A stretch of DNA of 64,000 nt from Clostridiales bacterium (GTDB lineage Bacteria; Bacillota; Clostridia; Christensenellales; Aristaeellaceae): contig SVGP01000006.1 in assembly GCA_015056255.1 (NCBI GenBank), positions 1-64,000 on the forward strand. The letters are read 5' to 3'. The notes below the pieces were generated by a model. The model saw nothing but the letters and a program-made list of their open reading frames with translations, was not told the DNA's origin and searched no databases. Positions 1-7,450 of the stretch are shown in pieces (position 1 is the stretch's first letter; each line of letters opens with the position of its first letter). The position numbers and the translations under genes were made by a program.

Positions 1-196
1 CAGCGCTTTCAATGTCCCTTTTCATGAGAATCAATCTGTCTTCCTTCGGACGCTTCACTGTAAAGGGTACATCCGTCTGAAGCCAGAAATAATCATCCGT
101 ATCCATATGAAGAAAACCCGTCTCCCCGGAAATCTTTTTTCCAAGCGCAGTCGTGCCCGCGCCGGACGCGCCGAAGATGTGAACGACGTGTTTCAT
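1..196 (-). CDS. P-loop nucleotide kinase-like protein, 5' part only
   Basis: Only the first 65 codons lie in the window; the gene runs off the left edge. It starts at ATG 196 and begins MKHVVHIFGASGAGTTALGK. GASGAGTT is a phosphate-binding loop in which Thr takes the place of the usual Lys of GxxxxGK[ST]; P-loop kinase-like proteins with such a GTT loop are known. MDTDDYFW, about 20 residues later, resembles the substrate-side Asp segment of small nucleoside or adenylate kinases. The substrate cannot be told from this fragment. It lies downstream of the ABC importer on the same strand, separated by an inverted repeat. Confidence 0.7.
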   Translation of the reverse strand, partial: MKHVVHIFGASGAGTTALGKKISGETGFLHMDTDDYFWLQTDVPFTVKRPKEDRLILMKRDIESA

Positions 197-244
197 GCGT
201 AACCTCCGATGTTTTTTCCATTATACATGAAAATGCGAATATCA

Positions 245-316
245 GGACGGGAAACCCGTCCCCTACAGGAAGAAACCATCATGTTTCCGTTGTAGGGGAC
301 GGGTTTTCCGTCCCGT
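245..316. repeat. Inverted pair of CCCCTACA-ended palindromes
   Basis: The left arm is an ACGGG/CCCGT palindrome ending in CCCCTACA. About 24 nt later the same sequence follows in inverse orientation, starting TGTAGGGGACGGG. The layout matches the H3 pairs elsewhere in the window, but the palindrome sequence differs. It lies just after the ABC ATPase stop and could also act as a weak terminator, though no T-run follows. Confidence 0.7.
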
Positions 317-329
317 TTTACTGTGTCTT

Positions 330-1124
330 TTACGATAGCAGCGCGCGGTCGGAAGCGAACTGCGTACCGCTGGCTTTGGTGAAAAGTTCAAGAAGGTCGC
401 TGACGGTGAGCTTCTTTTTGTCTTCGCCTTTTACGTCCACGATGATTTTACCCTGATTCATCATGATGAGGCGGTTTCCATGGCTGAGCGCGTCCGCCAT
501 ATTGTGGGTGATCATGATGGTGGTGAGCTTGTTTTCATTTACGATTTTGTCGGTGATTTTCAATACCTTTTCTGCGGTTTTGGGGTCGAGCGCCGCAGTG
601 TGTTCGTCAAGGAGCAGAATCTTCGGCTTATTCATGCTGGCCATAAGGAGCGTTACCGCCTGCCGCTGTCCTCCGGACAAAAGGCCCACTTTAGCGGAAA
701 GTCTGGTTTCAAGGCCGAGTTCGAGCTGGGAAAGCATTTTCACGTATTCGGCCTTTTCCTTTTTGGAGATACCCCATTTAAAGCCGCGCAGTTTTCCGCG
801 ACGATTGGCGATTGCGAGGTTTTCCTGAATTTCCATGTCGGCGGCAGTGCCCATCATGGGATCCTGGAACACTCTTCCTAAGAACTTGGCGCGCTTGTAT
901 TCGGGCATGTGGGAAAGGTTTACGCCGTCTACGATAATCTGGCCCGAGTCCGGCTTCCACACGCCCGAGATGGCGTTTAAAAGCGTGCTCTTGCCAGCGC
1001 CGTTTCCTCCTATGACAGTTACGAAATCGCCGTCTTCAAGGGTAAGGGAAAGATTGTCAAGCGCCACTTTTTCGTTGATGGTGCCGGCATTGAAGGTTTT
1101 GGTAAGGTTTTTAATCTCAAGCAT
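330..1124 (-). CDS. ABC transporter ATP-binding protein (aromatic amino acid-type importer)
   Basis: A 264-residue cytoplasmic ATPase that powers the importer encoded by the next two upstream genes. Walker A is GGNGAGKST (about residues 39-47), the signature is LSGGQRQAV (about 149-157) and Walker B ends ILLLDEHTAALD, followed by the switch His region TIMITHNM. Length and motifs fit the ATPase of the ABC_sub_bind (TrpX/CD0873-like) importers. GGAGGG precedes ATG 1124. The gene overlaps the end of the permease gene by 8 bp, so the two are probably translationally coupled. The substrate is inferred from the Tyr T-box upstream of the operon. Confidence 0.92.
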   Translation of the reverse strand: MLEIKNLTKTFNAGTINEKVALDNLSLTLEDGDFVTVIGGNGAGKSTLLNAISGVWKPDSGQIIVDGVNLSHMPEYKRAKFLGRVFQDPMMGTAADMEIQENLAIANRRGKLRGFKWGISKKEKAEYVKMLSQLELGLETRLSAKVGLLSGGQRQAVTLLMASMNKPKILLLDEHTAALDPKTAEKVLKITDKIVNENKLTTIMITHNMADALSHGNRLIMMNQGKIIVDVKGEDKKKLTVSDLLELFTKASGTQFASDRALLS

Positions 1125-2028
1125 GCTTCTTACCCTCCTTCAGGGATTTCGCCGGGAAATAGGTCTTTTTGACGTAGGGCAGGCCGAGGAAGATGGCAAC
1201 CAGAAGCGCGGTCAGCATTTTCAGGAAGTCTGTATCGAGACCGAGCTCGATGATGACCTGATAAAGAACGTAGTAAACGATGCCGCCGATGATGACGCTT
1301 AACAGGCGAACGGCAAAGTTGCGGGCGATTCTGCTCATGAGCGCTTCGCCGATAATGACGGCGGCGAGGCCGATAACGATCGCACCGCGTCCGTTATTGA
1401 TGTCAGCGGTGCCCTGATACTGGCAGAACAGCGCGCCTGACAGAGCGACGATGCCGTTTGAAATCATGAGACCCAGCACCTGATTGAAGCTTGTGTTGAT
1501 ACCCTGCGCTCTCGACATCATAAGATTGCAGCCCGTAGCGCGGATGGAGCATCCGCGCTCGGTACCGAAGAACCAGTAGAGAATGACGATCAATACGAAA
1601 GCGACCACGAGCAACGTCACAATCGCCTCGGTATTGCGCATGGAAGTGATCAGAACGGGCAGTCTTCGGGCGGAAACGGTTTTGTTCGCGCCGCCCATCA
1701 CCTTCAGGTTCACCGTCCACAGCATCAGCTGCGTAAGGATGCCCGAAAGAATCGCGGGAATACCAAAGAAGGTGTGCAAAAGTCCCGTTACCAGACCCGC
1801 CAGCATGCCGGCGGCAATTGCGGTCAGAATGGACACATATACATTGTTTCCGCCAATCAGCATCACCGCGCAAACAGCCGCGCCGGTTGCAAACGAACCG
1901 TCCACCGTAAGGTCGGCAATGTCAAGAATTCGGTAGGTGATGTATACGCCGATGGCCATAACGCCCCAGATGACGCCAAGGGCAACCGAGCCCGGCAGGG
2001 TCGATAGGATTTCCATGATTTTCGTCAC
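1117..2028 (-). CDS. ABC transporter permease
   Basis: A 303-residue membrane protein with about eight hydrophobic segments, of the branched-chain-like permease fold found with ABC_sub_bind binding proteins. The DLTVDGSFATGAAV segment near residues 38-51 is typical of this group. The likely start is GTG 2028, with GGGAG eight bases upstream; an in-frame ATG lies at 2016. It sits between the binding-protein gene and the ATPase gene, all on the minus strand behind the Tyr T-box. Only one permease gene is present, so the channel is presumably a homodimer. Confidence 0.9.
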   Translation of the reverse strand: MTKIMEILSTLPGSVALGVIWGVMAIGVYITYRILDIADLTVDGSFATGAAVCAVMLIGGNNVYVSILTAIAAGMLAGLVTGLLHTFFGIPAILSGILTQLMLWTVNLKVMGGANKTVSARRLPVLITSMRNTEAIVTLLVVAFVLIVILYWFFGTERGCSIRATGCNLMMSRAQGINTSFNQVLGLMISNGIVALSGALFCQYQGTADINNGRGAIVIGLAAVIIGEALMSRIARNFAVRLLSVIIGGIVYYVLYQVIIELGLDTDFLKMLTALLVAIFLGLPYVKKTYFPAKSLKEGKKHA

Positions 2029-2077
2029 GATGCATGTCTCCCAGTTCTATATTGTTATTGTAATATCGGATAGATTT

Positions 2078-3037
2078 TTAGCCTTCCAGCGCCTCATAGC
2101 CTTCGGGGATCTGGATGCCAAGCGCATCTGCGATTTCCTTGTTGTACTTCTTGGCAGCGGGCGCATAAGCAATGGCCATTTCCTCGATCTTAGCTTCGCC
2201 CTTCAGAATCTGGGCAGCCATTTCGCCGGTCTTGTAGCCAAGGTCATAGTAGCTGATGGAAAGGGTGGCAATACCGCAGCCGCGGCAGATGCCGGCTTCA
2301 CCGGCGATGACAGGGGTCTTTTCGGTAAGAACGATGTTTCCGATGGTGGCGGCGCAGGAAGCTGCGGTGTTATCGGTGGGAACGTAGATGACGTCAACGT
2401 TCTTGGCAGCATTGGTGGCTACAACGGATACATCGTTGGAGTCGGCGAAGGAGTAGCGGATGCACTCAATGCCCTTTTCGGTCAGGTACTCTTCAACGAC
2501 CTTTACCTGATAGAGGCTGTTGGCCTCGGCAGAGCAGTACAGAAGGCCAACGGTCTTGGCTTCGGGAACGAGCTCCAGAATCATGTCGGCCTGCTCGGTC
2601 AGAGGCGCCAAATCGCTGGTGCCGGAAACGTTTTCGCCAACAACGCCGGTAAAGTCGTCAATGCCGAGCGCAACGCCGTACTCGGTAACGGAGGTTCCGA
2701 GGATCGGGATTTCCATGGTGGCGTTGTACGCAGCCTGAAGAGCGGGCGTAGCGTTGGCCATGATGAGATCGTACTTCTTGGAAACAAAGCTGTTTACGAT
2801 TACGCCGCATACGGGAATATCGCCCGCAGCATTCTGAACGTCGATTTCAACGTTCTCTTCGCCTAAAATGTCCTTAAGCGCCTGGACAAAGCCTTCGGTT
2901 GCGGCATCGAGCGCCTCATGGGTAACCAGCTGGCAAACGCCAACCTGATACTTCTCTTCCGCAGCTGCAAACACAAAGCCGGATACAGCCATCATAAAAG
3001 CCAGTACAAGGGACAGAATCTTTGACATCTTTTTCAT
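2078..3037 (-). CDS. ABC transporter substrate-binding protein (tyrosine/aromatic amino acid likely)
   Basis: A 319-residue secreted protein of the ABC_sub_bind family, which includes the tyrosine-binding CD0873 of Clostridioides difficile and TrpX. Residues 1-25 form a signal peptide (MKKMSKILSLVLAFMMAVSG). There is no Cys for lipid anchoring, which is unusual for a Gram-positive binding protein. The periplasmic-binding fold is visible as YQVGVCQLVTHEALD (first strand), ILGTSVTEYG in the middle and VGLLYCSAEANS at the second lobe. GGAGG precedes ATG 3037. It is the first gene of the operon. Tyrosine as ligand is inferred from the T-box specifier and discriminator base, not from the binding pocket. 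Confidence 0.88.
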   Translation of the reverse strand: MKKMSKILSLVLAFMMAVSGFVFAAAEEKYQVGVCQLVTHEALDAATEGFVQALKDILGEENVEIDVQNAAGDIPVCGVIVNSFVSKKYDLIMANATPALQAAYNATMEIPILGTSVTEYGVALGIDDFTGVVGENVSGTSDLAPLTEQADMILELVPEAKTVGLLYCSAEANSLYQVKVVEEYLTEKGIECIRYSFADSNDVSVVATNAAKNVDVIYVPTDNTAASCAATIGNIVLTEKTPVIAGEAGICRGCGIATLSISYYDLGYKTGEMAAQILKGEAKIEEMAIAYAPAAKKYNKEIADALGIQIPEGYEALEG

Positions 3038-3120
3038 TTTCGGTTACCTCCATTTTTTGCATCTGTTTTTTTATTTCATAAGGGATCGCGTCCCTCGAAA
3101 TATCCTTTTGAAAATCCGTA

Positions 3121-3408
3121 AAAACAAAAAACCTGCAGCGGAAACTAAATCTCCGTTGCAGGGACGAATTACTTCGCGGTACCACCCTGTTTTATCAAAT
3201 GCTTGCACACATGACCTCATTTGGCAACCAACATTGCCTCAGCGATATAACGGTCGCCCCCGTCGCGCCTACTTGGAGCTTTTCAACGCGCGGCTCACGG
3301 AATGTACTTCCCATCTCTCTACTCGCCCGCTGCCTTACACCTGCCGGCAGCTCTCTTTGCGGCACTTCAAGCGGTACTCTTTCCGTTCAAACGCCTTTTG
3401 GTTTGATG
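3121..3408 (-). promoter_or_regulatory. T-box leader, tyrosine type (UAC specifier)
   Basis: The T-box core AGGGTGGTACCGCG lies at 3175-3188 (minus). A CCTGCAACGGA/TTCCGCTGCAGG terminator followed by T6 ends the leader near 3121. Stem I has the GAGAG and GGTGTAAGG loops. The specifier loop reads GAAG-UAC-A, closed by CGGAA/UUCCG, with UAC (Tyr) at 3304-3306. The bulge UGGU would pair with a discriminator A, as in tRNA-Tyr and unlike bacterial tRNA-Trp (G73). Uncharged tRNA-Tyr is predicted to allow read-through into the ABC importer. Confidence 0.9.
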
Positions 3409-3414
3409 GGCATA

Positions 3415-3443
3415 ATCATACTACCCCTTTTTCGTTTTGTCAA
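3415..3443 (-). promoter_or_regulatory. Sigma-A promoter of the Tyr T-box/ABC operon
   Basis: On the minus strand TTGACA (3438-3443) is followed by 17 bases and TATGAT (3415-3420). Transcription would start near 3408, just before stem I of the T-box. Bases 3444-3620 on the other side are AT-rich and show nothing else I can name. Confidence 0.85.
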
Positions 3444-3624
3444 CCCCTAATTTGCAATTTTCTCAAATTTTCTTTCAAATTAGGCATTTTTTGAATTTTT
3501 CCACCAATAATATTCATTTTATTGCAATGTATAGGGCATATTCCTGCATTTTCTAATCAATGCTGTATCGGCCCTGCGCATGTTTTCTTATTGAATTCTT
3601 AGTTATGCCTAAACATTCGCCGTA

Positions 3625-3653
3625 TTGATAAAGCAAAAAACCTTTGATATAAT
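3625..3653 (+). promoter_or_regulatory. Sigma-A promoter of the decarboxylase beta gene
   Basis: TTGATA (3625-3630), 17 bases, TATAAT (3648-3653). The predicted 5' UTR of about 100 bases up to ATG 3758 has no recognisable riboswitch. Confidence 0.85.
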
Positions 3654-3757
3654 ATGTATTTGAAAGTGCAGACAGGCCGCAAAAATCCATGCGCCTGTTT
3701 ATGCAGAATCACAGGGCATGCACACATGCACCACACTTTAGGAGGTTCTGATTTTCC

Positions 3758-4861
3758 ATGCAGATGTTTCTGGACACCTTTGCCGTAATCACCTGGCAGA
3801 TGCCGGTTATGTGGTTGATCGGCGGCATACTGATCTTCCTCGCCATCAAGTATGACATGGAACCGACGCTGCTTCTCCCCATGGGCTTTGGCGCAATCCT
3901 CGTAAACCTTCCTATGCCCGAAGGAATTGAGGGCGCGGTTAACGTCATCGAAACGCTGTACTACGCCGGTATTACAAACGAACTTTTCCCGCTGCTTCTG
4001 TTCATCGGCATCGGCGCGATGATTGACTTCGGTCCCCTGCTTTCCAATCCCAAGATGCTCTTAATCGGTGCAGCCGCTCAGTTCGGTATCTTCTTTACCC
4101 TCTCGATGGCTCGCCTTCTGGGCTTTGACCTGCTCGACGCCGCTTCCATCGGCATCATCGGCGCAGCCGACGGCCCTACCTCCATCGTAGTTGCCACCCA
4201 GCTGGGCACCAAATATAAGGGCGCCATCATGGTAGCCGCTTACAGCTACATGGCGCTGGTTCCGATCGTACAGCCCCCCTTCATCAAGCTCGCTACCACG
4301 AAAAAGGAGCGCCTCATCCGAATGCCCTACAATCCCGGTTCCGTTTCGAAGGGCCTGCGCATCCTGTTCCCCATCTGCGTAACCGTCGTTGCCGCTCTCG
4401 TTGCTCCCGCCTCCTCCGCGCTGGTAGGCTTTTTGATGTTCGGTAACCTGATCCGCGAATGCGGCGTTCTGGATTCCCTTTCCAATACCGCACAGAACGT
4501 TCTTGCCAACCTCATCACCATCTTCCTGGGTATCACCGTTGCCTTCAGCATGAAGGGCGCGGACTTCCTGAAACCTGAAACTCTTATGATCCTTGGCCTG
4601 GGCCTTGTAGCCTTCATTGCCGACACTGTTTTCGGCGTATTCTTCGTCAAGTTCTTAAACCTGTTCACCAAGAACAAGATGAACCCCATGATCGGCGCAG
4701 CCGGCATTTCTGCGTTCCCCATGGCGTCCCGCGTTGTACATAAGATGGGTCTTAAGGAAGATCCCCAGAACTTCCTGCTCATGCACGCCGCTGGCGCAAA
4801 CGTAGCCGGTCAGATCGCTTCCGCCATCGTCGGCGGCCTGATCATCGGCCTGGTCTTATAA
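3758..4861 (+). CDS. Sodium-translocating decarboxylase, beta subunit (OadB/GcdB family)
   Basis: A 367-residue membrane protein. In this family the beta subunit removes CO2 from carboxybiotin and couples this to Na+ export. The family's signature stretch is clear: LLFIGIGAMIDFGPLLSNPK, then SIGIIGAADGPTSI with the conserved Asp, and later ISAFPMASRVVH. AGGAGG precedes ATG 3758. A gamma-like mini-protein follows directly, but no alpha (carboxyltransferase) or biotin carrier gene is in this window. The substrate acid (oxaloacetate, methylmalonyl-CoA or glutaconyl-CoA) therefore cannot be decided. Confidence 0.92.
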   Translation: MQMFLDTFAVITWQMPVMWLIGGILIFLAIKYDMEPTLLLPMGFGAILVNLPMPEGIEGAVNVIETLYYAGITNELFPLLLFIGIGAMIDFGPLLSNPKMLLIGAAAQFGIFFTLSMARLLGFDLLDAASIGIIGAADGPTSIVVATQLGTKYKGAIMVAAYSYMALVPIVQPPFIKLATTKKERLIRMPYNPGSVSKGLRILFPICVTVVAALVAPASSALVGFLMFGNLIRECGVLDSLSNTAQNVLANLITIFLGITVAFSMKGADFLKPETLMILGLGLVAFIADTVFGVFFVKFLNLFTKNKMNPMIGAAGISAFPMASRVVHKMGLKEDPQNFLLMHAAGANVAGQIASAIVGGLIIGLVL

Positions 4862-4873
4862 GGAGGAAATACC

Positions 4874-5011
4874 ATGAACTTTACTGCTTTTCTTGAATCC
4901 CTCCCCATCATGCTCAAGGGCATGGCAACCATTCTGGGTCTTATGCTGCTGGTATGGGGCATGATCGAAATCATCCGCGCCTGCACCAAGGAAAAGAAAC
5001 AGGAAAACTAA
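4874..5011 (+). CDS. OadG-like gamma subunit, 45 residues
   Basis: A small ORF beginning MNFTAFLESLPIML with an AAGGAGG ribosome site ending 7 bases before the ATG, right after the beta subunit stop. It has one membrane segment (about residues 13-35) and a charged cytoplasmic tail KEKKQEN. Size, single helix and position next to the beta gene fit an OadG/MmdD-type gamma subunit, which assembles the complex, but it lacks the long C-terminal tail of enterobacterial OadG. A terminator follows, so beta plus gamma form a two-gene unit. Confidence 0.75.
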   Translation: MNFTAFLESLPIMLKGMATILGLMLLVWGMIEIIRACTKEKKQEN

Positions 5012-5027
5012 ATTATAAATGAACTTT

Positions 5028-5077
5028 GCCCCGTTTGTCAGGCTGCACGGCATGCCGTATGACAAACGGGGCTTTTT
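5028..5077 (+). terminator. Rho-independent terminator after the decarboxylase genes
   Basis: The 13-bp stem GCCCCGTTTGTCA / TGACAAACGGGGC (5028-5040 with 5060-5072) has a 19-base loop that itself pairs, and is followed by TTTTT. Confidence 0.92.
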
Positions 5078-5102
5078 CTTACCCTAATATAAACTTTACC
5101 TC

Positions 5103-5131
5103 TTGCACTTTTTTAGAAAATATGGTACGCT
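5103..5131 (+). promoter_or_regulatory. Promoter of the DtxR-type regulator
   Basis: TTGCAC (5103-5108), 17 bases, TACGCT (5126-5131). The start codon follows only about 28 bases downstream, so a metal-dependent autorepressor site would overlap this region; I see no clear palindromic operator. Confidence 0.6.
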
Positions 5132-5159
5132 ATGGGTGAAAGAGAGGCTATTCGTTTTT

Positions 5160-5543
5160 ATGCGTATACTGAAATCATCCGAAGATTATCTGGAGGCCAT
5201 GCTGATATTAAGCCAGAAGCACGGCTATATCCGTTCCATTGATATTGCCCAGATGCTGGAAGTAACCAAGCCCAGCGTAAGCTATGCCGTGAAACGCCTG
5301 AGGGAAAACGGCTATATTCTCATGGAAAAGGACGGGCATATCACCCTGACCGAGTCCGGTCTCGCCATCGCGGAACGCATCTACGAAAGGCATACGCTTC
5401 TGACCAGATTTCTGGTTGCGCTGGGCGTAAGCGAGAAAACCGCGAAGGAAGACGCGTGCAAAATCGAGCACGATTTAAGCGACGAAACCTTTGAAGCCAT
5501 GAAAGAGCATGCGAGGGTTTATGGAAAGACAATATCCTTGTAA
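5160..5543 (+). CDS. DtxR/MntR-family metal-dependent transcriptional regulator
   Basis: A 127-residue protein from ATG 5160 (GAGAGG upstream). An N-terminal winged helix (residues 1-65, recognition helix near VTKPSVSYAVKRL) is followed by the dimerisation/metal domain. There is no SH3-like third domain, so the length matches MntR. Ligands by alignment: Asp9 and Glu12 (SEDYLEAM), His near 77 (ERHTLL), then ACKIEHDLS. The last stretch has Cys where B. subtilis MntR has Glu99, as in DtxR (Cys102). That residue affects Mn/Fe choice, so the metal is uncertain. It follows the decarboxylase terminator and has its own promoter. Confidence 0.88.
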   Translation: MRILKSSEDYLEAMLILSQKHGYIRSIDIAQMLEVTKPSVSYAVKRLRENGYILMEKDGHITLTESGLAIAERIYERHTLLTRFLVALGVSEKTAKEDACKIEHDLSDETFEAMKEHARVYGKTISL

Positions 5544-5550
5544 AGCAGCA

Positions 5551-5960
5551 TAAAACCGACCGAAGTTTGTTTTAAGATTCGTGAGAGCGGGCGATCGATG
5601 ATCGCCCCTACGTTTTGTGGTTGTGTTATAATCATATTGTAGGGGCGTGCATTGCGCGCCCGCGCTATTGTTATCGATCAATTGTGCGATGTGTAAAACA
5701 GACTTCGGTCTGTTTTAATTCAGCATAGCCTGCAGGTGATTCATGAATCGCCCCTACCATCTGAACGCTGTATTATCCATATGACAATTCGCGTATCGCC
5801 CAAACGCCCCTCAACCGCAGAGGCATTCAGCGAAGTGTCTAACCAACACAACGACAGTAAAGACAACCCACAAATCGCCTAAACGACGCAGCCCCCGTAA
5901 GGGAATTCCGCGAATCTTCCAAACAACGCTACACCTGTAGGGGCGATTCACGAATCGCCC
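5551..5960. repeat. Cluster of H1 and H3 palindromic modules
   Basis: This gene-free stretch holds a degenerate H1 at 5551-5573, an inverted H3 pair at 5587-5668 (GGGCGATCGATGATCGCCCC to GTAGGGGCGTGCATTGCGCG), an H1 at 5695-5716, a half H3 at 5735-5758 and an inverse H3 at 5936-5960. Bases 5760-5935 show only weak fragments of the same modules and no credible ORF. Confidence 0.8.
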
Positions 5961-5971
5961 GGCGCCATTCC

Positions 5972-6035
5972 AAAAAAAGACCGTAGTCTGTTTTATCAAT
6001 TTACTCCTCAGCAAAACAGACTGCGGTCTTTTTTT
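5972..6035 (-). terminator. Terminator built from two inverted H1 modules
   Basis: AAAAAAAGACCGTAGTCTGT and its near-perfect inverse repeat ACAGACTGCGGTCTTTTTTT are separated by about 20 bases, with T-runs on both strands. It lies just past the stop of the P-loop kinase gene (6044, minus) and probably ends that operon. It can work in both directions. Confidence 0.8.
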
Positions 6036-6043
6036 ATTTCATC

Positions 6044-6604
6044 CTACATCCCAAAGTGCCTGATAATCCTCTCTGCGGTCTCCTCCGCAGAGAGATACGT
6101 ATTGTCAATCTTCAAATAATTCCGATACGGCACTTCATTTTCAAGCGAATTCAGGCGATACTTTTTCATGCTTTTTAATAGCTCCGCCTCGGACCATTCG
6201 ATATTGCGCTTGGTGGGCTTTTCCTGAAGGCGGTGCTCGGTTTTGTTGCGCCTGAGCCTTTCCTCTATGTCCGCCTGAAGCTCAACAACATAAATATCTG
6301 CGCCCGCCGATTCAAACTTTTTAATGAGCGCATCCACATAGTCCCAGTCTGCCTGCGCATCAAACGCCCAGACGAAGGTAAAAATAAGGCCCGGAAGATC
6401 GCTTGCAATCACTTCGTCAAATATCTGCTGCCTGAATGAATGCACAAGCCGCTTGCCTGCGTCCGTTCCATAGGAGAAGAATTTGGACACAAGCTCGATG
6501 GTCATGTGGTTATGAAAAAGCTTAAGGCCGGTTTTCTTCGCAACCTCCTCGCCCACCGTCATTTTTCCGACGGCCTGCGGGCCGCATATCAGCATAAATT
6601 TCAT
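6044..6604 (-). CDS. P-loop kinase/AAA-type ATPase of the shikimate kinase-like group
   Basis: A 186-residue protein from ATG 6604 (a GTG lies one codon earlier). Walker A is GPQAVGKMTVG (about residues 8-18), followed by LKLFHNHMTIE, a pattern shared with a widespread group of uncharacterised P-loop kinases. RLRRNKTEHRLQEKPTKRN (about 120-140) looks like a lid region with several Arg. The acceptor substrate is unknown. Its start lies 6 bases after the stop of the XRE/S24 gene, so the two are cotranscribed. Confidence 0.8.
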   Translation of the reverse strand: MKFMLICGPQAVGKMTVGEEVAKKTGLKLFHNHMTIELVSKFFSYGTDAGKRLVHSFRQQIFDEVIASDLPGLIFTFVWAFDAQADWDYVDALIKKFESAGADIYVVELQADIEERLRRNKTEHRLQEKPTKRNIEWSEAELLKSMKKYRLNSLENEVPYRNYLKIDNTYLSAEETAERIIRHFGM

Positions 6605-6610
6605 CACTTA

Positions 6611-7324
6611 TTACAGGCTTCTTTGAAGCTTTACGCACCGGCCCAGAATCTGAATTTCCGCCCACATGACGGTTTCAGAGACGAATTCACGGTCGTAAGA
6701 CTGTAAAAGAAGCTTCGATCCTTCCATTTTTTTGATTTTGCGTACCACGCGTCTGCCCTTTGAAAAAATGAGCATCAAGGCGTCGTCCACGGGCGTTTTG
6801 TCCGGCACAACCAAAAGAAGGTCGCCCGCGTGAACCCGAAAGCCCGTTAAGGAGTTGTCCGGCACCCTGAACATCAATACCTTGTCCGGCGCGCCGCCCT
6901 CGATTTTGCCGCCGACGATCGGGAAAAGCACATGATCAATCGCAAGGCCCTTTTCATCAATAACAGGCACGCGCTTGACCACGCCGCCCAGCGCGTCCAG
7001 CCACGCGTCGTTGGCCTCGGTGCGCTCTTCGATTTCCTTCTTCGTGGGCTTGGGCTTGTCCTCCTCGACCGGGATAATGTAGGGCGTAGGCCGCGGGCGA
7101 AGCTTCACTTCGGGTTCCGCCGCAACGTCCAGCTCCGTGCTCATGGATTCCGTTGCACCCAGCGCCTTTAAAATGCGTCTGGCCTGATCGTCGGAGGGAA
7201 TTCTGCGTCCGGATTCGATTTCTTTGATAAAGTTTTCCGCGTTGCCGGTTTTCTTGGCAAGCTGTTTTTCCGTCATACCGCACTTAATGCGCGCATTTTT
7301 AATGGTATCGCCCATTCTGCTCAT
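6611..7324 (-). CDS. XRE-family regulator with C-terminal S24/LexA-like domain
   Basis: A 237-residue protein. Residues 1-60 form an XRE helix-turn-helix (MTEKQLAKKTGNAENFIKEI, then ESGRRIPS). After a charged linker (about 70-120) the C-terminal 100 residues resemble a peptidase S24 fold: VPDNSLTGFRVHAGDLLLVV has Ser where LexA/CI-type proteins carry the nucleophile, and RRVVRKIKKMEG supplies candidate general-base Lys residues. Self-cleavage is possible but not shown. GGAGG precedes ATG 7324, and a consensus promoter diverges from that of metG. Confidence 0.82.
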   Translation of the reverse strand: MSRMGDTIKNARIKCGMTEKQLAKKTGNAENFIKEIESGRRIPSDDQARRILKALGATESMSTELDVAAEPEVKLRPRPTPYIIPVEEDKPKPTKKEIEERTEANDAWLDALGGVVKRVPVIDEKGLAIDHVLFPIVGGKIEGGAPDKVLMFRVPDNSLTGFRVHAGDLLLVVPDKTPVDDALMLIFSKGRRVVRKIKKMEGSKLLLQSYDREFVSETVMWAEIQILGRCVKLQRSL

Positions 7325-7359
7325 AAGGCAAAGCCTCCAAATTCATTTTATATGGTATT

Positions 7360-7388
7360 ATATTACCTTCAACCACATCATTTGTCAA
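7360..7388 (-). promoter_or_regulatory. Promoter of the XRE/S24 gene
   Basis: On the minus strand TTGACA (7383-7388), 17 bases, TAATAT (7360-7365). It is divergent from the metG promoter, with 27 bases between the two -35 boxes. Confidence 0.8.
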
Positions 7389-7415
7389 CACACCGATTTT
7401 TTCACGCAATTTCGC

Positions 7416-7444
7416 TTGACAATCGCGTCGATCTTACCTATAAT
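7416..7444 (+). promoter_or_regulatory. Promoter of metG
   Basis: A perfect consensus: TTGACA (7416-7421), 17 bases, TATAAT (7439-7444). The transcript starts just before the T-box leader. Confidence 0.93.
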
Positions 7445-7450
7445 CATTCT

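Noticed and set aside
1937-2866. Open frame of 309 codons opposite the binding-protein gene
   Set aside because: Gly/Asp/Val-rich antisense product that crosses from the permease into the binding-protein gene; no start signal.
3121-3408. Tryptophan-specific T-box, as for trpX
   Set aside because: The specifier loop reads UAC, not UGG, and the UGGU bulge does not fit the G73 of tRNA-Trp.
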